Part shown: positions 45,565 to 58,000 of the stretch, piece after piece
Layout: every line of letters begins with the position of its first letter
Position numbering within the stretch: position 1 is the stretch's first letter
DNA from: Xestospongia muta
Lineage: Eukaryota; Porifera; Demospongiae; Haplosclerida; Petrosiidae
Assembly (NCBI GenBank): GCA_963693285.1
Contig: OY848926.1
Span: 3,890,501-3,954,500 of the forward strand
Direction of reading: 5' to 3'
Length of the DNA: 64,000 bases
Program-made: the position numbers and the translations under genes
Notes under the pieces: model-generated
What the model saw: the letters and a program-made list of their open reading frames with translations, nothing else
Database searches by the model: none
What the model was told of the DNA's origin: nothing

Positions 45565-47906
45565 TACATATTATCTTGTGGTGCTTTAGCTTCTGAGTGG
45601 TTTGGACTGTTAACAATATCATTAAAAGTTAATGTTAACAAATGGGCATCACCTATTGTTCATTGTAAATATAATAACTGGTTCACACTTTCCTTAATAA
45701 ATTTAGAATACAGCAATCGTCCTAATCATTTTGTGTTTGTGGTAATTATTATCACATGTCCTATCCTGACTTGTGTGGAGGCACCTATACTTCTTGTGGG
45801 ATACATTATCGGTGGGACCTATTCATTGTGATATCTAGTTAGTAGTAATATTCTTATATTGTTTATAATTAATATATAGTTTGGTCTTAATTATCTACTC
45901 ATTTGCTGAATATCTTAAATTGGGCTTAAATTTAGTCTCAAACTAAAAATCTGTTGATGTAAGCCTATCAACTGTGTGTACTTATGCTAATAGCAATAAT
46001 GTTTACAAAGTTTTGATCCATTATAGTCCATAATTCTCTAATAACCTACCCACTTTGAGCCATGAGTCTAGAGAATGAGAATTAGTGATCACCAATCTAG
46101 TAAAATCACTTAACTACATGTGTGTGTGTCATCAGTAAATTAATTGTTATATAATATTATTGTAATTGTTATATGACATTATTAAGTTTATATTTTGTCT
46201 TCATGTATGTAGTAAGAAGCATGGTACCTGTGTGTTGCATCTTTATCTTAATGTTTCCAAATTGGTGAAGATAGACAACTCCAAAATTATCTGTTGTAAC
46301 TATCTCACCTAACATTACTGGATGAAACTGAGAGAGAGAAAGACAGACTGACAAACAGACTGACAGAGATAAAGAGAGAACAGTTACTAAATACAATACA
46401 TATCATACATCATTGTCTCTAATTCTAAGTTTAACCTGATGACTGTATATTTTGAAGCTAATGTTCATGATAATGCTTTCTTTAGTAAACTTCCTCATTT
46501 CTTTAAATGTCTAACAGCTATAAATAATATATTGTAAATGACTATCTCTTAACTATTTCAGTTCTTTCTCCTTTTTGCCACTATCTTGTGTTGTGTTCTG
46601 TTTATTCATTTTGTCTAAGGTAAAAATAATTTAATTATATTTACTCACTTTACTTACTACGAGCTGTATATTAAAGATCTTCATAGCAGCAGTAAAAGTG
46701 ATTTAATATCAAGAATTAATTGGTCTGCTCTAACACTGATTAGTACAATATAACTAGATTAATGTATCCATTCCTTATACCCACTCTTCTCTCAGTCATC
46801 ATCAGTTTGTTATGCTGGCTACCAGATAGCTTCTTTTATCACTGGTAATATCTACACATTATATTAGATTATACTGTCACAGCATGGATTCTCTATACAC
46901 GGGTCATTTTTGTCATTGGTTTAGCTTTAATAGCTCTTATCTTTATACCATCAATACTTGGATATTATTACTATAGACTGGTGTATGTTGGAAAATATTA
47001 CATAATAATTTTTGAATTATTCAATAACAGTGTTGTTGTTAACTGGGTTTTACTCATTGTTGGTACACAAATAATCATTTGTAAACTATTTTTTTGTATC
47101 TGATGATAGTACTGATTTAAAAACAGTCATTATTGATAACAGGTTAGTTATATGTTGTATGTACTTTATTTAAATAACTATTCTATTTTATTATAGACGT
47201 GCCTTCAATATGTTCTCCTATATAGTATTGCTCTACAACATGGCTACTGGATTAATGACTGCTATTATACGTGTAGGTCTGTCTTTCCTACTTATGATCA
47301 TGATTTTACCAAGAATGGATCGACTAATGTACTTGAGAGGATTTGAAAAGTTTGATCTGAGTAATAACTTTATTAGGCTAACTTCTGTCCATAATGTTTG
47401 TACTACCACGTTCAAGAACTTTGTACTCATAGAGGCTCTACTACATAATCCTATTGTTCATGTGTTTGTGGACACATTAACTATAGCTAATAAGGTATTG
47501 CTATAGTAAACAGAGTCTATTTAGTGTATACACTAAGAATAGAATATTGTTTATTTAATCTTATATCTTGTGAACACAACTTTAAATTATAGAAACTATC
47601 ATAACATAATTGTTTTAAAAGCTATATATCATACTGTTTACTGATAAGTTTTTTTAGATGCAACAGTAGAGTCATAATGTTTCACAGAAAGTATACAATC
47701 ATTGGTTTGTTAAATACACACTTATTAAAAATCCTTAACTGCCTAAATCTTATAGTCAAAGTGATGACGAGGGTCAGTGAATTATCTGTTAACAGTGCAC
47801 TTTCAATTAATTAACTCTCTAGTAACTATGAAGAATCCACTGTTGTTAGATGAAGAGAGCAGTGTCCAAATTGATAAAGCTGTCCCATTAATTACTATAG
47901 ATAATT
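45565..47906 (+). pseudogene. STRA6-like copy 15 (subfamily D), degraded
   Basis: The 3' part of exon 4 (about 45565-45664), a rearranged exon 5 (about 45714-45837), exon 6 with TAA near its end (45880-45957), then a gap of unrelated sequence. Next come partial exon 10 (from 46452), exons 11-15, exon 16 (47205 on), and exon 16 running through a shortened intron into exon 17 (to about 47490). Exon 18 (about 47680-47780) has CTTAAC for CTCAAC, giving NP* in the signature, and exon 19 is about 47823-47906. Exons 1-3 and 7-9 are absent. The 3' half is closest to copy 16. Confidence 0.75.
45970..46450. other. Unassigned sequence inside copy 15
   Basis: This replaces exons 7-9. It contains a GA/CAGA-rich stretch (about 46330-46380) and no recognisable exon. 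The minus-strand open frame over the GA-rich stretch is low-complexity. Confidence 0.4.
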
Positions 47907-48298
47907 AATACATTACATGTAATATGCATCCAGAGATGTTTGCAGTAACATACATATAATTACTGAGCTGACCTGATGACTTGTCCAATTTTAATAACTA
48001 ATAAATATTATTATTGCCAACAATAAAGAATCAATGATGAAGTTTGTCAAAGCACTAAATATTATCTAAATATTGACTGTCCATTTGCACTGTACATCAT
48101 AATTATATCAACAATAACAAAATAACTTCATCTAGACATTTATCAACATTAATAACAATATCTCCTCTATTAATATCTAGTTTAAAATCCTGAATTATTA
48201 TTTATGTCAAAATCTATTAGTCTTGACACAAATATTTACCTCTAATTAGTATTTAGTGGCGTTATGAACAGCGCAAATGGGTGGACCCGGAATATCTA
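47907..48298. other. Left flank of the transposon, spacer between copies 15 and 16
   Basis: Homologous to the spacer after copy 16 (GAGCTGACCTGATGACTTGT, CAACAATAAAGAAT) and, at its end, to the type 2 spacer (GCGCAAATGGG). The element at 48299-50826 splits this spacer; the other half resumes at 50827. Confidence 0.6.
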
Positions 48299-48352
48299 TA
48301 TATTAGAGTCAATTTTGTCACCCAACTTGATTGCTGACGTCACAAAACGTAT
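48299..48352. repeat. Left terminal inverted repeat
   Basis: It pairs with 50781-50826: GAGTCAATTTT, CACCCAA and GACGTCAC are shared in the same order with a few mismatches. The GACGTCAC word is a CRE/ATF-like site and lies near the internal gene start at the right end. Confidence 0.75.
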
Positions 48353-48439
48353 ATTGTATTTAAATAATTATAATAATAAATAGTTTACGAATAATAAATT
48401 AATAACTGAATGCTGACTCAAGCTTAAGGGTGATTATAG

Positions 48440-50703
48440 ATTAATTTCACAGTAGATTGGACAGATGACTGAGGATAACACTGGGGATGGCCATAACCTG
48501 CTTCAGGTAAGGCATGAATGGAAGTATTTCTGTCTGTGGCCTATACATATGACAAATGAACAAATTGTGATATATATACATGTACAGTGCACTTACCTGT
48601 ACTGTTGATTGCTGCTCATGGTTGATATTCTTAATTCCAATGTATTTTCTGTACTTACAAGCTTTCTTTTTCCGCCCAGGACAACCAAATTTCTTTTTGT
48701 CAAGGCATTTTACACATTGACCGCAATCAGGCCTTAAACAATTCTCACATTCAGCACAGCAACCATGGAAGATAGCTATATTTAAGAAGCTTGTTTTGTG
48801 ATTCCACCCCATCTGTTGTGTTTACTGCTACATGGTAAGTCTGATCCCTATATGAGCGTGCCCAAAGTATAGGGCATGATAGTCATGTTGTAGACAGCCA
48901 TTGTTGAACCTGTTTGTTGTTCTTCCAGATGTTGGAAGATGTAAGATGCTAAAGAGCTTGTTTAAATAGAAAATCAGCTGGTTGATCTTCAACATTTGAG
49001 TTAACTGGAGCATTTGCACAGTCTCTGAGAAGGTCCAACAGTGTAGCTGCTTGAATTTCACTTAGGCCATGTTTTTTTTATCTTTAACCCATCTCTCCCA
49101 AGCCTGTTCCCTGTGAAATTCACAAAGATACAGCTGAGTTTTGGGGAAAAGTATATTAATAGCACTCATTTCTGCTTCTGAGTAGTCTGTAATGAAGTAT
49201 TTAGGGTTCCAACCAGGTTCCCATAACTTGATTACTTACTGACAGAGCCTCAAAAATTTGATCTGTATTTTCTGATTCAATAACAAACTCAGCAACTACT
49301 GTGTAGTTAACATTACTTTTCACACACAGAAAAAAAAGCGGAAGACTGAACTTTGTTGTTTTGTATGTTGCATCCGTTAGGGTAATGGTGTTTCTATATG
49401 TTGTTAATAATTCCCTTTGCCATTTCTCTTGATGAACATAAAGAAATGTTTCTTTACCTTCCTCAGCCTTGTCTGTGCTTTCAGTTGAGGTTGTCTTCTT
49501 TCCAAGTGGTCTATAATAGAATGATGAATTTTCATTTTCTTTCTTCCACTGTTCCACTTTTATTTGTAAGTTTTCTTGATCAAATTTTGATAAATCAATT
49601 GCCCATTTAGCCATACCAATATGGTTAATTATGTCTTGCTTGAGAGGGTAGAATGCTCTGTCATGAGGATTTGGTTTGTGCCCAATTTCTTTGCAAAGGT
49701 AATTGTCTACAAAGTATTTAAGTGAATGCCTAACCTCTGATGTGTCGGTTATACCTGATGTTACCATCTCAATTATTTTTTTAGCAACTTTTGGGTATAC
49801 TTTTTGGGTATGAATAGCTTCTAAGCCAATTGGATGTTTTGAATGGGCTTCATTAGATGGAAAAGACACATAGTACTTAGCTTCTGTTTTTACTGGATGT
49901 TTAGCACGTAGCATTTTGTTCAACTCCTTAAGTTTGTCTTCTTTCAGGCATCGCACTTTCCATTTGGAAAGGCCTACTTTCTCACATTGGTTGATGCCAT
50001 ATTCTGGATATAAAGTAAACCCTTTTATCTCAATATGTGCCATACATCCCATTTTTCGTGTGCCTTGTAGCCACACTTTCTTTCCCTGTTTAGGCTTTTC
50101 TTTATAATATTTTTTCCCAAACTGGCAATCCAGTACCTTCATTTCATTTACTGAGAATGGATTGTCATTAAAATTAATCTCTTTTTTTCCCCTCAGATTT
50201 GTGCCAGTATAGCCGGATATCACTAGTACTAACCACCTGTAAAACAATAATCATTAATTATTTGTAATATCACAAGACTGAATTTTTTTCAGTAAAAATA
50301 TTTATTTCTCCTCTATTTATTTACAATGAAAGATGTTAGAAAATTTCCTTGACATACATGTACTTTGGCTATTACACAATCTTTTTTTCTCATTTACAAA
50401 ATTCTTCATATACAAACTATACTTTTTTGTACTCTGATCAATCCAACATACCTCTTTAGTCGAGCTACTAGTGTCCAGATTCAGATTATCCTCAATGTTT
50501 TCTTTGTCATCAAATATAAACTTGTGCAAGGTACTACTGGCAGCTTGCCTGGATCTTCTTACTCCGTATGAGGTGACAGTTTCTATCATATGACTGTTAA
50601 GGACTGCTTCATAATCATCTACAAAGCCTTCATAATATTGTCCACAGAGTTGTAAGCCATGATCAACTGCCCACTTAGGCTTGGAGTTGGACTCGCACTC
50701 CAT
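48440..50703 (-). pseudogene. MULE-like DDE transposase gene with C-terminal CXXC zinc finger, broken
   Basis: Exon 1 is 50703-50452 (84 codons, MECESNSKPKWAVDHG..., donor GAG|GTATGT). Exon 2 starts at 50236 after TTTTACAG and runs to a donor at 48597/48596 (ACAG|GTAAGT); a short last exon may follow below 48530. Catalytic D is in TLTDATYKTT (codon at 49374-49372), the second D in YFITDYSEAE (49187-49185), followed by LCEFH (the C-x2-H of MULE transposases), and E in DGVESQNK (48804-48802). Lesions: frame change at the seven-A run near 50182-50188, another near 49230, an in-frame TAG (48951-48949) and TGA (48885-48883), and a further shift before the zinc finger. It cannot make active protein as read. 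Family placement as MULE is from motif order and spacing and has not been tested by a search. Confidence 0.7.
48597..48768 (-). other. CXXC-type zinc-finger coding segment
   Basis: On the minus strand the segment reads C-x2-C-x2-C-x4-C-x2-C-x2-C-LDKKKFG-C-PGRKKKAC-KYRKY. The KFGxPGRKK core and cysteine spacing are those of CXXC fingers that bind unmethylated CpG (as in DNMT1, KMT2A, TET and CFP1). The final cysteine of the family pattern is tyrosine here, and the second glycine of KFGG is cysteine. The segment lies just downstream of the transposase E motif in a different frame. Confidence 0.72.
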
Positions 50704-50780
50704 TTAAGTTTCCCGGGAATTTTATCCACAACACCCGCGCCCGCGAGTTGACAACACCCACGCGACAAACACGTGTACTG

Positions 50781-50826
50781 GTGACGTCACCACATCGAAT
50801 TGGGTGAAAAAATTGACTCCCATTTA
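50781..50826. repeat. Right terminal inverted repeat
   Basis: Inverted partner of the left end. Between it and the internal ATG at 50703 is a short GC-rich stretch (CCCGCGCCCGCGAG) that may be the promoter of the minus-strand gene. Confidence 0.75.
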
Positions 50827-50874
50827 TATATCTACCAGACTCGCCCCAAGTTTAAAAAGACGTTGTTGTTCATT

Positions 50875-51752
50875 ATGTCTAATAATACTACGACTCAAAG
50901 TACTAGGTAACTAACTCTCTCATGGATGATTTCAAACAAAACGATGAATTTTCTCTTACAGTGCTGCTGATGAAGTTGTATATGCTATATTGTTTGTTAT
51001 TGCTGTAAGTCAATTGTCACTAATAAAAATAATGTATTAATTGTATCATTATATTAGATTATTGTGTGGATTATATTGAGTTTTACTCAACGGAGAACTA
51101 AGAAAGGTCTTAAAACATGTGATGGAAGACCTGGTATTGTCTTGTGAGTTATATAATGTTTTCTAAATCATTTCTCACATCCAGTTAGCACAGGGGAAAT
51201 TTAAATAAATTACATTATATGAAACCTATCTAAATTTGTTGGAAGTCATTGTAAAAACAATATATATTTTTAGATTAGTTGTTTAACAAATAATGTGACT
51301 ATTTTAAATTAATTAATTGTAAATACTGACTGTTTGATTTAAACGGATTGTAGGTATGTAGCAATTAAAAATTATTTGATGCAAATTTAAAGAAGCATCA
51401 ATATACTGTTTCAAATTTTCCTAACACACTATCGGATTGACTGAGCCATGATCTTTACTTCTAGTTTGCATCAAATGATTTGTTGCTACACAAAAAACCT
51501 GTACAACCACATCTTGGTAAAATCAATCAATTAATTTTTAGAGAGATATATTTCCTGAATAGCTACTATAAGTGAAATCGTAATAACATGCAAGGCAAGC
51601 TGTAACAAATGTACACTAATACTTTATTGTATGAATATCTGAGCTGTAATTCATAGTATTACCCTCATACATAAAGTTTAGTAAATATTTTTGTACATCA
51701 TCTACTGAACTTTGTTTAAGTGTAACATATACATTTATACACTGCTACAGGC

Positions 51753-51788
<36 letters not shown>

Positions 51789-54658
51789 CACATACAAAGG
51801 AGTGTTCATTTGTCATAGGTAGCTTTGCTTGCCATCATATAGCAGCTATGACAGGAAATAAGAAGATTTATAAAATTAATAGAAATCTGCATTTTTTAAA
51901 TTTTCATGTGTCTATTTAGTCCCATCAACTTCTTGAATCCAAGACATCGTCTGGTATATGTACTAGCTTGTGGTGCTCTAGCTTCTCAGTGGTTTGGACT
52001 GTTAGAAATAACAATGAGTCATAATACTAACAAATGGGCAACACCTATTGTTCATCGTAAGAATATTATATTAGTAGATATAAAATATCTTTAATAAGCT
52101 AATGACTTTCCTCAATTTTATTATTATAATTTTTAATATAGCTTTTGTCATAATGTTTCTGGTGTCTGTGGTAATTATTATCACATATCCTATCCTGGCT
52201 TGTGTGGAGGCACCTATACCTCTTGTGGGATACATTATGGGAGCCATTTATTGTGATATCTAGTTAGTGTTATATTAATATGATTCTTATATTGTTTATA
52301 TTTAATACAGTTTTGTCTTACGTATTTACTCATTTGTTAAAAAACTGAAATCAGGCTCAAATTTAGTCTCAAACTACAAGCCTGTTTACGTAAGCCTATC
52401 AACTGTGTGTACTTTTCTTAATAGCAATAATGTTTATATAGTACAGCAATATAGTGATATCTAATGTTCCTCAATTTATTTGTCTTGTTGGTATACTTAT
52501 TTGGTACCACTATAAACTGATCAAAGAGTTATTAAGAGTTTATATGACTGGTAGTCAATGGAAATTGGCTGTAAGTCTTTATTATAAGAACACTTGATAT
52601 ATACTGGTCTCTTTGTAGATCCAAGAACAATCTCATTCCATGAATCATATCAACTATGTCAAACAATTACTACAACCACCAGAGTTAGTAAATCTATCTT
52701 TTATCAAGAAGCATATCAGTAAATATTTATTATTTATTATTTTACATGTTTACATCTGTTCTTTAGGAACCAAGTTACCATTTTCAGTTCTAATTGTTGC
52801 TGTAGTAGTGGCTGTCATAATATTTCAAGTAAAATTAATTTCTAGTATTCAATCACTTTGTATTGTTATGTATACACAATAGCTCACTGTTTTTGTCTGT
52901 TTTACTTTTCCATACTTGTTTGATCTGTTGAGTGAATATTTTGAAGGTTTACTTGAACAATCTTCTCATTTTAAAGATAGTGCTTTCTTTAGTAAACTTC
53001 CTCGTTTCTTTAAAAGTCTAACAGGTATATATAATACATTATAGTATATTATGAATGACTATCTCTTTAGCTATATCAGTTCTTTCTCCTATTTTTGCTA
53101 CTGCCTTGTGTTGTGTTCTGTTTATTCATTTTATATATTGTCTGAGGTCAGATTGTTTCATTGTTGATATGCAACAATTTCTTAATTATTTATATAGATT
53201 GCATATTTTAGAGCTTCAAAGTGGTAAAAGCCAATTACATAAAACAATATCCAATATTGCTTGGCCTACATGGACACTGGTAAGTAAATAGTCTTATTAT
53301 CCCTTCATCGTTAGCACCCTCTTCTCTCCCTTCTAGTCATCATCAGTCCGCTATACTGGTTATCAGATTGCTGCTTTTATAACTGGTAAAAGTGTTAATA
53401 CTGTAAAATCACATGTTAATAATTTTAAAAATTTCTTCTAACAGGTTGGATTCTCTATACAGTGGTCATTTTTGTTATTGGTCTAGCTTTAATAGCTCTT
53501 ATCTTTATACCTTCTTTTATTGGATATTACTACTATTATATTCTGTATGCTCAATCAATATCATATTATCTATCACTTTTGTTACATTAATAGAGTTGTT
53601 TTTAGCTGGTTTTTACTCATTGTTGGTACACAAATGATTATCTGTAAGCTATTTTTTGTATCTAATGATAGTGCTAATTTAAAAACAATCATTATTGATA
53701 ACAGGTTAGTTATATATTGTAATTATTTTATTGAAATAACTATTCTATTTTATTATAGACGTGCCTTCAATATGTTCTCCTATATAGTATTGCTCTACAA
53801 CATGGCTACTGGATTAATGATTGCTATTATACGTGTAGGTCTGTCTTTTCTATTTATGATCGTGATTTTACCAAGAATGGATCGACTAATGTACTTGAGA
53901 GGATTTGAAAAGTTTGATCTGAGTAATAACTTTATTAGGCTAACTTCTGTCCATAATGTTTGTACTACCACATTGTCATTTTAGGTCACAGTATGTTCAA
54001 GAACTTTTTGCTCATAGAGGCTCTACTACAAAATCCTATTGTTCATGTATTTTTGAATAAATTATCTGAAACAACCAGTGACACAGTTTATAATGAAAAG
54101 TCTATTAGCTCATCAGATGAAGTTAGTCCAGTACTCCAGCCTACTACTACTTACGGTATTAGCTACTTAAGAAAGGGTGAGATTTGAAAAACCATTTTTT
54201 TAAATGAAATTAATATTTATTACCACAAAATTAATAATTGTTTGCATTATTTTATTCTTTTTAAATTTTACTCATAATAATTTGGTAATATACTAAGCCA
54301 ATATTTGTTTTTTTTACTGAAATTGAGCATGTTGTTTTGTAGTTAGCATTTTTGTTACTACACAATTTTAAAGTAAACAAGAAGTACTAATTATCAGTAC
54401 TTTAGTGTATGTTTGTATTGTATACTTTATCCTAATTTGTGTTAACTGTCTCATATTTCTAGTGTCATCAGCTGATAGACCTCGTGTTTCACAGAAAGCA
54501 TACAATCGTTGGTTTGTTACATACACACTTATCAAAAATCCTCAACTAGCTAAATCGTTTAGCCAAAGAGATGAAGAAGGTCAGTGAATAATTATCTGTT
54601 AACAGTGCACTTTCAATTATTTAATCCTCTAGTGACTATGAAGAATCCACTGTTGTAA
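50875..54658 (+). CDS. STRA6-like: STRA6-like multi-pass membrane receptor, copy 16 (subfamily D), intact
   Basis: Exons: 50875-50906, 50962-51004, 51058-51143, 51920-52056, 52142-52262, 52311-52389, 52442-52570, 52619-52718, 52767-52828, 52883-53024, 53071-53146, 53198-53279, 53337-53385, 53445-53544, 53594-53704, 53759-53922, 53985-54176, 54463-54579, 54633-54658, giving 615 residues, the longest in the array. It starts MSNNTTTQST. Exon 8 is unsplit as in A, whereas exon 17 is long (192 nt, Ser/Thr-rich insert) as in C. The tail is short (QRDEE then TMKNPLL). Intron 3 carries the same foldback element as copy 13. The transposon at 48299-50826 ends about 48 bp upstream of the ATG, so the native upstream region is displaced by 2.5 kb. 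AATAAA-type signals lie about 170 bp after the stop. Confidence 0.84.
51189..51905. mobile_element. Foldback element in intron 3 of copy 16
   Basis: It starts CACAGGGGAAATTTAAATAA at the same place after the donor as in copy 13 (both preceded by GTTAG). It shares the nested foldback and the TAAAGTT...ACATCATCTACTGAACTTTGTTTAAGTGTAACA part. It is half as long as the element in copy 13 and its right end is poorly preserved. A (CA)n tract lies at 51752-51780. Confidence 0.6.
51752..51780. repeat. (CA)n microsatellite
   Basis: About 14 CA units followed by TATATATA, inside intron 3 of copy 16. Confidence 0.9.
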
Positions 54659-55052
54659 GATGAAAAGAGCAGTGTCCAAATTGATAAAGCTGTCCATTAA
54701 TTACTATAAATAATTAATACATTTACATGTAATATCCATCCAGAGATGATTGTAGTAACGTACATAAATTGCTGAGCTGACCTGATGACTTGTACAATTT
54801 AAATAACTAATAAATATTATTATTGCCAACAATAAAGAATAAATAATGAGGCTTGTTAAAGCACCAAATGTGATCTAAATATTGAAAGTCTATTTAAAGT
54901 ACATGTTTATATGAAATAATAAATATACAATCATAAAAGCGATTACACAATTAGGAAATAATTATTAATTTAAATAATTAGTCTAACGTTTGGCCAGGCA
55001 ACTATAACAGGATTTTTTCCTAACAGGCCTTCCTATTCGTTGTGTTGTAACT
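54659..55052. other. Spacer between copies 16 and 17
   Basis: About 390 bp with CAACAATAAAGAATAAATAA near 54826-54845, a plausible polyadenylation region for copy 16. The last 150 bp are unlike the upstream blocks of the other genes. No gene is seen. Confidence 0.5.
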
Positions 55053-58000
55053 ATGATTTGCCAATCTGGTAACAATGCTAGTAGTTGGTAAGTCTGCTCT
55101 GTATAGTTTCCAGCAAATAATAAATTCCCATTTGCAGTGGTCTTGAAGGAGTTGTATATGTTGTATTGATTATTGTTACTGTAAGTCTATTGTCACTAGT
55201 AAATAGTAACTTATTTCTTCTTTGTTTTGTTTTATTAGATTACCATATGGATTGTATTGAGTTGTACTCAACAAAGAACTAAGAAAGCTCTTAAAACATG
55301 TGATGGACGACCTGGTATTGTCCCGTGAGTTATCCATTATTTCTATGTTTTCACACTCGTTCTCTCTAGTCCTTTAAACTTCCTGAATCCAAGACATCAA
55401 CTGGTATATGTTTTAGCATGTGGAGTTATAGCTTCCCAGTGGTATGAATTGATTATGATATCAGCAAATATCAATGTTAACAAATGGGCATCACCTATAG
55501 TTCATCGTAAGTACCTGATAAATGGCCATTTGAATAGTTATATTGAATCTAGCCATCTTCATAATGTTTCTGGTGTCTGTGATAATTATTATCACATATC
55601 CTATCCTGGCTTGTGTGGAGGCACCTATACCTCTTGTGGGATACATTATGGGAGCCATTTATTGTGATATCTAGTTAGTGTTATATTCCTAACATTGTTT
55701 ATCAAAATTGTTATAGCTTTGCATCAATGATCTACATACTAACTAAACATTCCCAATTAGGTTCAAGCTATCCATCTAGCTTCAAAGCTATATTTGTTAG
55801 TTGATATAAAGTAATATATGTAATATATTATTTTCCTATATAGTACAGCAATATAGTGGTATCTAATGTCCCTCAATTTATTTGTCTTGTTGGTATACTT
55901 ATTTGGTACCACTATAAACTGATCAAAGAATTATTAAGAGTTTATATGACTGGTAGTCAATGGAAATTGGCTGTAAGTCTTTATTATAAGAACACTTGAT
56001 ATATACTGGTCTCTTTGTAGATCCAAGAACAACCTCATTCCATGAATCATATCAACTATGTCAAACAATTATTACAACCACCAGACTTAGTAAATCTAAC
56101 TTTTATCAAGAAACATATCCTTACCAGTAAATATTTATTTATTTTATTATTTTACACGTTTACATCTGTTCTTAGGAACCAAGTTACCATTTCCTGTTCT
56201 AATTGTTGCTGTAGTAGTGGCTATCATAATATTTCAAGTAAAATTAATTTCTAATATTCAATCACTTTGTATTATTATGTATACACAATAGCTCACTGTT
56301 TTTGTCTGTTTTTACTTTCCATACTTGTTTGATCAATGGGGTGACGTTTTTGAAGCTTTACTTGAACAATCTCCTGATTTAAAAGATAATGCTTTCTTTA
56401 GAAAACTTCCTCATTTCTTTAAAAGTCTAACAGGTATATATAATACATTATAGTATATTGTGAATGACTATCTCTTTAGCTATATCAGTTCTCTCTCCTA
56501 TTTTTGCTACTATCTTGTGTTGTGTTCTGTTTATTCATTTTATATATTGTCTGAGGTAAAACTAATTTCATTATATTTACTTACTTTACTTACTACAGGC
56601 TGTATATTAAAGATCTTCATAGCAGCAGTAAAAGTGATTTAGCATCAAGAATTAATTGGCCTTCATTAACACTGGTTAGTACAATATAACTATATTAATG
56701 TATCCATTCCTTCTCCACTCTTCTCTCAGTCATCATCTGTTCGTTATGCTGGCTACCAGATTGCTTCTTTTATCACTGGTACTATCAATGTATTATCTAC
56801 ACATTATATTAGTTTATACTGTCACAGCATGGATTCTCTATACAGTGGTCACTTTTGTCATTGGTCTAGCTTTAATGGCTCTTATCTTTATACCATCAAT
56901 ATTTGGTTTTTACTTCTATAGACTGATGTATGTTGAAAAAAATATTACATAATAATATTTTTAAATTATTCATAACAGTGTTGTTGTTAGCTGGGTTTTA
57001 CTCATTCTTGGTACACAAATAATCATTTGTAAACTATTTTTTGTATCTAATGATAGTGCTGATTTAAAAACAATCATTATTGATAACAGGTTAGTTATAT
57101 ATTGTATGTATTTTATTTAAATAACTATTCTATTTTATTATAGACGTGCCTTCAATATGTTCTCCTATATAGTATTGCTCTACAACATGGCTACTGGATT
57201 AATGACTGCTATTATACGTGTAGGTCTGTCTTTCCTATTTATGATCATGATTTTACCAAGAATGGATCGACTAATGTACTTGAGAGGATTTGAGAAATGT
57301 GATTCAAGTAAGAACTGTCTACAATCTTTGTACTATTGCTACCAAAATCTTGATGGTAATACAAGTCTGTAAATGACATCATGGAGTGATATACAAACTT
57401 ATATGTATAATCACATGCCCATGTTGGGTTTTGTGGTATGTATGATTAATTGGTTAATTGATTGGATGATAGACTGGTTGATTTAACCTACACTTCAGTG
57501 TGTATTTTCTACAGATTCATGTAACCAAAATGTACACATATTAATAAAAATGTTCAATTTATTTTAACAGTGTGAGAATGTTTTTATTATATTTTAGGTC
57601 ACGGTACATTCAAGAACTTTATACTCGTAGAAGCTCTACTACATAATCCTATTGTTCATGTGTTTGTGGACACATTAACTATAGCTAATAAAGGTATTAC
57701 TAGAGCAGTTGGACAGCCTTGTTTTGTTAACTAGTAGCCATAATTTTAATTATGGCCCATTAAGGTAGCATAACATTACTATAATTATTAACATTATAGT
57801 ATTATTCTTAGACAAAATAAGATGTTGAACTAAGGCTGTTACTATTGAATTCATTTATGTGTATTTTGTAGGGATTCGTGTAACCATAATGTACATGTAT
57901 CAGTTAATACAATAAATTTATTTTAAGAGTGTGAGTACGTTTCTTGTTTATTGTTGTATTGTTAAAGCAGCAGGAGACCATTATATAGGCTAGCATTATC

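Larger units (their letters stand above)
48299..50826 (-). mobile_element. DNA transposon with terminal inverted repeats, MULE-type, decayed
   Basis: The left end TATATTAGAGTCAATTTTGTC (first 20 bases shown are 48299-48318) and the right end, read inward on the minus strand as TAAATGGGAGTCAATTTTTT, are inverted repeats. They continue as CACCCAA...GACGTCAC (to 48352 at left, from 50781 at right). The flanks AATATCTA (48291-48298) and TATATCTA (50827-50834) agree at 7 of 8 positions, a likely target-site duplication. Homologous spacers before copies 9 and 12 lack the element and give the empty site. The internal minus-strand gene encodes a DDE transposase and a CXXC finger. About 2.5 kb in total. 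Confidence 0.75.

Noticed and set aside
46169..46396. Minus-strand frame rich in Ser, Leu and Cys
   Set aside because: It is a product of a GA/CAGA-rich simple stretch inside degraded copy 15, with no relative elsewhere.
49220..49240. GTAAGT...AAG in the transposase as a 13-nt intron
   Set aside because: Removing it restores the frame, but 13 nt is far below a usable intron. A one-base insertion in a decayed gene is more likely.
49398..50571. Plus-strand frames of 63-70 codons across the transposon
   Set aside because: They are antisense shadows of the minus-strand transposase exons.
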